Positions 62,201 through 64,000 of a stretch of DNA of 64,000 nucleotides are shown in pieces. The notes under the pieces were generated by a model. It made no database searches, was not told the DNA's origin, and saw only the letters and a list, made by a program, of their open reading frames with translations. This DNA is from Cyclobacteriaceae bacterium (lineage in GTDB: Bacteria; Bacteroidota; Bacteroidia; Cytophagales; Cyclobacteriaceae), in NCBI GenBank assembly GCA_019638255.1, contig JAHBUD010000001.1:1178001-1242000 (forward strand), read 5' to 3'. Position 1 is the first letter of the stretch. Each line of letters begins with the position of its first letter. Made by a program: the position numbers and the translations under genes.

Positions 62201-62309
62201 TATGGAAGAGCGCGTTCCCGAGTTAACCCGTAAGCATGGCGGTAAGGCCCAGTATCCAACAGGATACATCACTGGTAATGACTTCCCGATTACAATCATC
62301 AAAAAATAA
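59223..62309 (+). CDS. WD40-caspase (peptidase C14) protein
   Basis: 1,028 residues with a signal peptide (LFLWLVAFASISLLAQ). WD40 blades with conserved W-D endings lie in about 30-380 and again at 465-510 (for example SDDRTVRIWKM, GGEDQSIILWKL). After a helical/Ig-like linker (about 540-740) comes a caspase-like domain from about 765: VLAVGINQYHN, DVFVFYYAGHGT (His) and ILMDACHSGGAV (Cys). Both catalytic residues are present. Secreted or periplasmic metacaspase-like protein; substrate unknown. Confidence 0.88.
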   Translation: MVKRYLFLWLVAFASISLLAQAPRIVINPMGHSAKVHNLVFTPDGTKIISISEDKTIRIWNADTGEMLQKFESQIGDGWEGMLYASALSPDGSLLAVGGYPVSTEKENYIIVIDIVKGIQVATAIGHTNVINSLSFSGSGLYLASGSDDRTVRIWKMDDSPVLKSIATIPVGSAVTSLSFNSRTQDLAVAAESRDILVYGLQGVERGGTKFVPKPWKKHKGMLNKVMYSPEGSYLASCSFDSELILWSAEGTVVKEFNNIKDPINALTFSNDAKILAVLDVTGKGVSYSVPGGTRFTDFLAHDNTVFSAAFSPSLTGNYVVASAGGSNNEIFLWNPINGLIVKKIKGKGSAIYHLAFGNGHELFISREFNKSGKPKFTSSFDFASFSVNRNPVQFPAQRNQPKDVVQTGVNTIALPKGKVVQTREAEDGRILDYLVLSDGSVVVASDFSLKMFDRNGYLNKEFVGHSGSVRTITVSSDGQYVASGGEDQSIILWKLSESGFAPSMRSIFDTPEWVSYFNSLPIDSLTKEPTKKAWQEVIAFMKTNGQKAVKEVEAQYKSLGEVLIPFATLFLTEDNEWVCYTPRGYFTCSSSGGQYFGWHINRGIEKLADFFSAEQYFEVLFRPKEEMSKSIIQGKRVEDILRESGQRIFDLGKLHRPSVGFFDVSVTMKSTDLLSYDKGKFITQARTMPLTVEIYDGGGGVKEVNIYQNDKLIISDKNIKTSGEGEKVVKTYPVEMVNEMNEFKVKVINYQKIESRPDVLPIEYTGDVIATSSLYVLAVGINQYHNSSYNLNYAKPDAQSFTEKIMENGKGIFKSLNRMEIYDRDATRENILTAFKSITMRARPEDVFVFYYAGHGTLDEENNNEYYLVPTDVTKLYGDPTQLEAKGISATELRNQLTALKAQKQIILMDACHSGGAVKSLNVRAAAADEKAIVQLARSSGVVMMASSGTQQFATEFETLKHGVFTYALLEALDGKADNGDGKITVNEIKIYMEERVPELTRKHGGKAQYPTGYITGNDFPITIIKK

Positions 62310-62312
62310 GGA

Positions 62313-62349
62313 ATAAGTGTCCTACACCTTTAAGGTGTAGGACACTTAT
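62313..62349. terminator. perfect 18-bp inverted repeat between convergent genes
   Basis: ATAAGTGTCCTACACCTT and AAGGTGTAGGACACTTAT separated by one T. It occupies nearly the whole 44-bp gap between the caspase and PorP genes. Likely a bidirectional terminator, though without long U-tracts. Confidence 0.65.
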
Positions 62350-62353
62350 GTTA

Positions 62354-63511
62354 CTATCTCCGTCTGGAAGGCTTGCGCTTTTTATGCTTATATACTGTGG
62401 TCTTCCGGTTGTCGGGTTTGCCGGTGTACTTTCGCTTAGCAGGTGCTTTACTTTTTTGATTCATGGAGAGCTTCTTTACGCTCTGGTAGCGGTTATTGGG
62501 TGAATAGGGCTTAAGCTTCTTCTGTTTGCTGCTTAATTGTTTTGGGTTTCGTGCAGAATATTTTGCAGCAGGACTAAGTGTTTTTCTCCGGTACGCCATG
62601 GAGTTTTTGTAATCCGAACGAAAGCGCTCCTGGTAGCTCTGATCATTAAAATCAAACCGCAAGGTTATTTCGTTGGCGGCTCCAACAAATCCACCAATGC
62701 TGCTGGTAATCATTTCACGCGAATATCCAATCAGCAAATGTTTTGAAGGTTTAAAGCCCAGGGTGGCATTAAACACGTTGCCTTTTCGAAAGGCTGCGCC
62801 ACCGAGAATTTTGTTGTTAAAGGTGTAATACAACCCGATGTCATATGTATCGTTTGTTTCCGAGAATCTCCTGTATGCCATGTAAGGTTCCAACAAGTCT
62901 TCTCCACCGCGCACCGGAATCATCCCCTGCACGTAACCTGAATGGTAGTTGGAAAGATTAGTTCCCTCTTGGTTGATCCATGCCGTTGATAAACGGTTGA
63001 TGGCAAACCCTGCTTTTGCATACCGGGTTTGGTAATGCACACCAAACGAGTAATCAAAAGTAGGTTCACCATTTTGAAGCTGTAGCAGCACCGGATCGGT
63101 TTCGAATGCGGTGGTATTAGAGGTTCCGTTTAACCGTGAAATATTGTATTCACCAGAAACACCCATCGACAATATATTGTAATTGCTAAAGCGAAGATGA
63201 TAGGCAAAGGCAGTGGATACATAGGTGTTGCGAATAAAGTTTACATCTTCCTGAAACATGTTAATACCAGTGCCGAATTTATGTTTGGCAAACGGTGTGT
63301 GCATGCTCAGAAAATGATTTTGTGGTGCACCCGGTACGTTGGAGTAGTTCTGCCGATACGAGTAGGTGAGCGATCCGAAGGTGTGCCCGGCAAGCGCAGG
63401 GTTGTAAATAAATGAGTTCGTAAGCTTTTGGGTAAACAGCGGAATATCCTGTGCCACTACAGAAAGACTCAGGAGTGAACACAAGAAAATGATGAGTAGA
63501 GTTTTTTTCAT
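62354..63511 (-). CDS. PorP/SprF-family type IX secretion membrane protein
   Basis: About 385 residues from ATG 63511. Signal peptide (LLIIFLCSLLSLSVVAQ), then the family start QDIPLFTQKLTNSFIYNPALAGH, beta-strand-rich barrel segments, and a C-terminal very basic disordered tail (KKLKPYSPNNRYQSVKKLS...KKRKPSRRR) of about 70 residues that is not usual for the family. PorP/SprF proteins help anchor type IX-secreted partners. The gene upstream encodes such a partner and overlaps it. Confidence 0.92.
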   Translation of the reverse strand: MKKTLLIIFLCSLLSLSVVAQDIPLFTQKLTNSFIYNPALAGHTFGSLTYSYRQNYSNVPGAPQNHFLSMHTPFAKHKFGTGINMFQEDVNFIRNTYVSTAFAYHLRFSNYNILSMGVSGEYNISRLNGTSNTTAFETDPVLLQLQNGEPTFDYSFGVHYQTRYAKAGFAINRLSTAWINQEGTNLSNYHSGYVQGMIPVRGGEDLLEPYMAYRRFSETNDTYDIGLYYTFNNKILGGAAFRKGNVFNATLGFKPSKHLLIGYSREMITSSIGGFVGAANEITLRFDFNDQSYQERFRSDYKNSMAYRRKTLSPAAKYSARNPKQLSSKQKKLKPYSPNNRYQSVKKLSMNQKSKAPAKRKYTGKPDNRKTTVYKHKKRKPSRRR

Positions 63512-63516
63512 AGCGT

Positions 63517-64000
63517 TCACTTTAATACGGTAATCATTTGAGTCACTTTCTCAGTGGGGGAGTCCGGGGTGAGCTGATACTCCAGTACGCAGATGTAGTT
63601 GCCCGGGCTTAATCGTGTAAAGTCAAAATTATCCTGATTAGGTTCTACCGGATCATCGTAGTTGCGGAAGTTATTCCACGTTTTTACGGGTACGCCCCAC
63701 CGATCGAGCAAGGTTACTTTGTTGGAGGCTGTGTATTCGATGTTGAGTATGTGCAGTTGATCGTTGATGTTATCGGCATTGAAAGGCGTGATGAGGTCGA
63801 AGATGCGCAAGTCAACCCGCTCACCAATACCTATGGTAAGGATGGGTTTGTTAGCGGGCAGAAAGCTGCTGACAAAATCCCCGATAATTCCTCCTCCAAG
63901 ATTAATGGCATTGGCATCCGGTGTGTCATCGGCATGAACGGCTACTAATTGTCCGGAGCCATCAACCGATGATCTGGGAACGTATAGCGATACCGGGCTT
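63517..64000 (-). CDS. gliding-motility-associated C-terminal-domain protein (partial)
   Basis: The frame is open to the right edge (5' end outside). The last ~80 residues match the gliding-motility-associated C-terminal sorting domain: DLITPFNADNINDQLHILNI, VTLLDRWGVPVKTWNNF-NYDDP, and LSPGNYICVLEYQL. Such proteins are exported by the type IX system and often encoded next to porP/sprF. Its stop precedes the PorP start by a few bases, giving one operon. Confidence 0.85.
   Translation of the reverse strand, partial: SPVSLYVPRSSVDGSGQLVAVHADDTPDANAINLGGGIIGDFVSSFLPANKPILTIGIGERVDLRIFDLITPFNADNINDQLHILNIEYTASNKVTLLDRWGVPVKTWNNFRNYDDPVEPNQDNFDFTRLSPGNYICVLEYQLTPDSPTEKVTQMITVLK

Noticed and set aside
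1..64000. CRISPR array
   Set aside because: No regularly spaced repeats of 24-40 bp with unique spacers were found by eye. Repeats seen are operators, module copies or att-related.

Overview
The window reads as a Bacteroidota genome, most likely order Cytophagales. Supports are a PorP/SprF protein, a protein with a gliding-motility-type C-terminal domain, TAnnTTTG-type -7 promoter elements, SAM-like tyrosine recombinases and a VirE-N/VapE-type helicase. Roughly the first 45 kb are accessory DNA. From about 45 kb rightwards the genes look like chromosomal backbone.

Accessory block 1 (about 1-19.6 kb, left end outside the window). It holds a class III cyclase-like protein, a five-gene module of unknown function (about 1.1-5.0 kb: A, four-TM/zinc-finger B, small membrane protein, C, lipoprotein), a CoiA-like nuclease, a compact Wadjet-type condensin operon in the order jetC-D-A-B (7.8-13.0 kb), and an apparently undescribed nuclease cluster (13.4-18.1 kb). 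That cluster has a DUF2779 Cas4-like/DEDD nuclease, a coiled-coil RmuC-like nuclease, a membrane-tethered HNH protein and a WYL regulator. A shared 17-bp palindrome lies before each of its transcription units. A tyrosine integrase (18.1-19.4 kb) and an att-like site followed by a terminator close the block.

Accessory block 2 (19.6-44.9 kb) is bounded by direct repeats of a 13-bp att-like core, each followed by a terminator, with a matching subterminal repeat inside each end. It begins with a second, inverted copy of the five-gene module. RusA and a bacterial ubiquitin-like system follow: a multiubiquitin protein, an E2-like protein, a JAB-E1 fusion and a CoiA-like/coiled-coil protein. Divergent from this are a sigma factor, a small protein and an ImmA/IrrE protease, with two 21-bp direct repeats between. 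Then come an HNH protein, a phage-type Dam methylase, an LRAT-like protein, an HTH/ImmA pair, and a restriction-modification locus with one Dam methylase and two BglII/BstYI-like nuclease paralogues plus a HARE-HTH protein. The VapE-like helicase, two excisionase-like HTH proteins and the integrase lie at the right end. The two blocks look like tandem integrations at one att site.

Backbone (45-64 kb). A TPR histidine kinase is followed by a sulfur-oxidation cluster: TauE/SafE, two YeeE/YedE halves, a TsdA-like dihaem cytochrome, a porin, DsrE, rhodanese, SoxB, LysE, thioredoxin and a CstB-like persulfide dioxygenase-rhodanese. Four promoters in this cluster carry a GTAAC-N4-GTTAC-like palindrome at the same distance from a -7 element, which suggests one Crp/Fnr-type regulon. 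A subtilisin-like protease, a WD40-caspase protein, a PorP/SprF protein and a truncated gliding-motility C-terminal-domain protein end the window.
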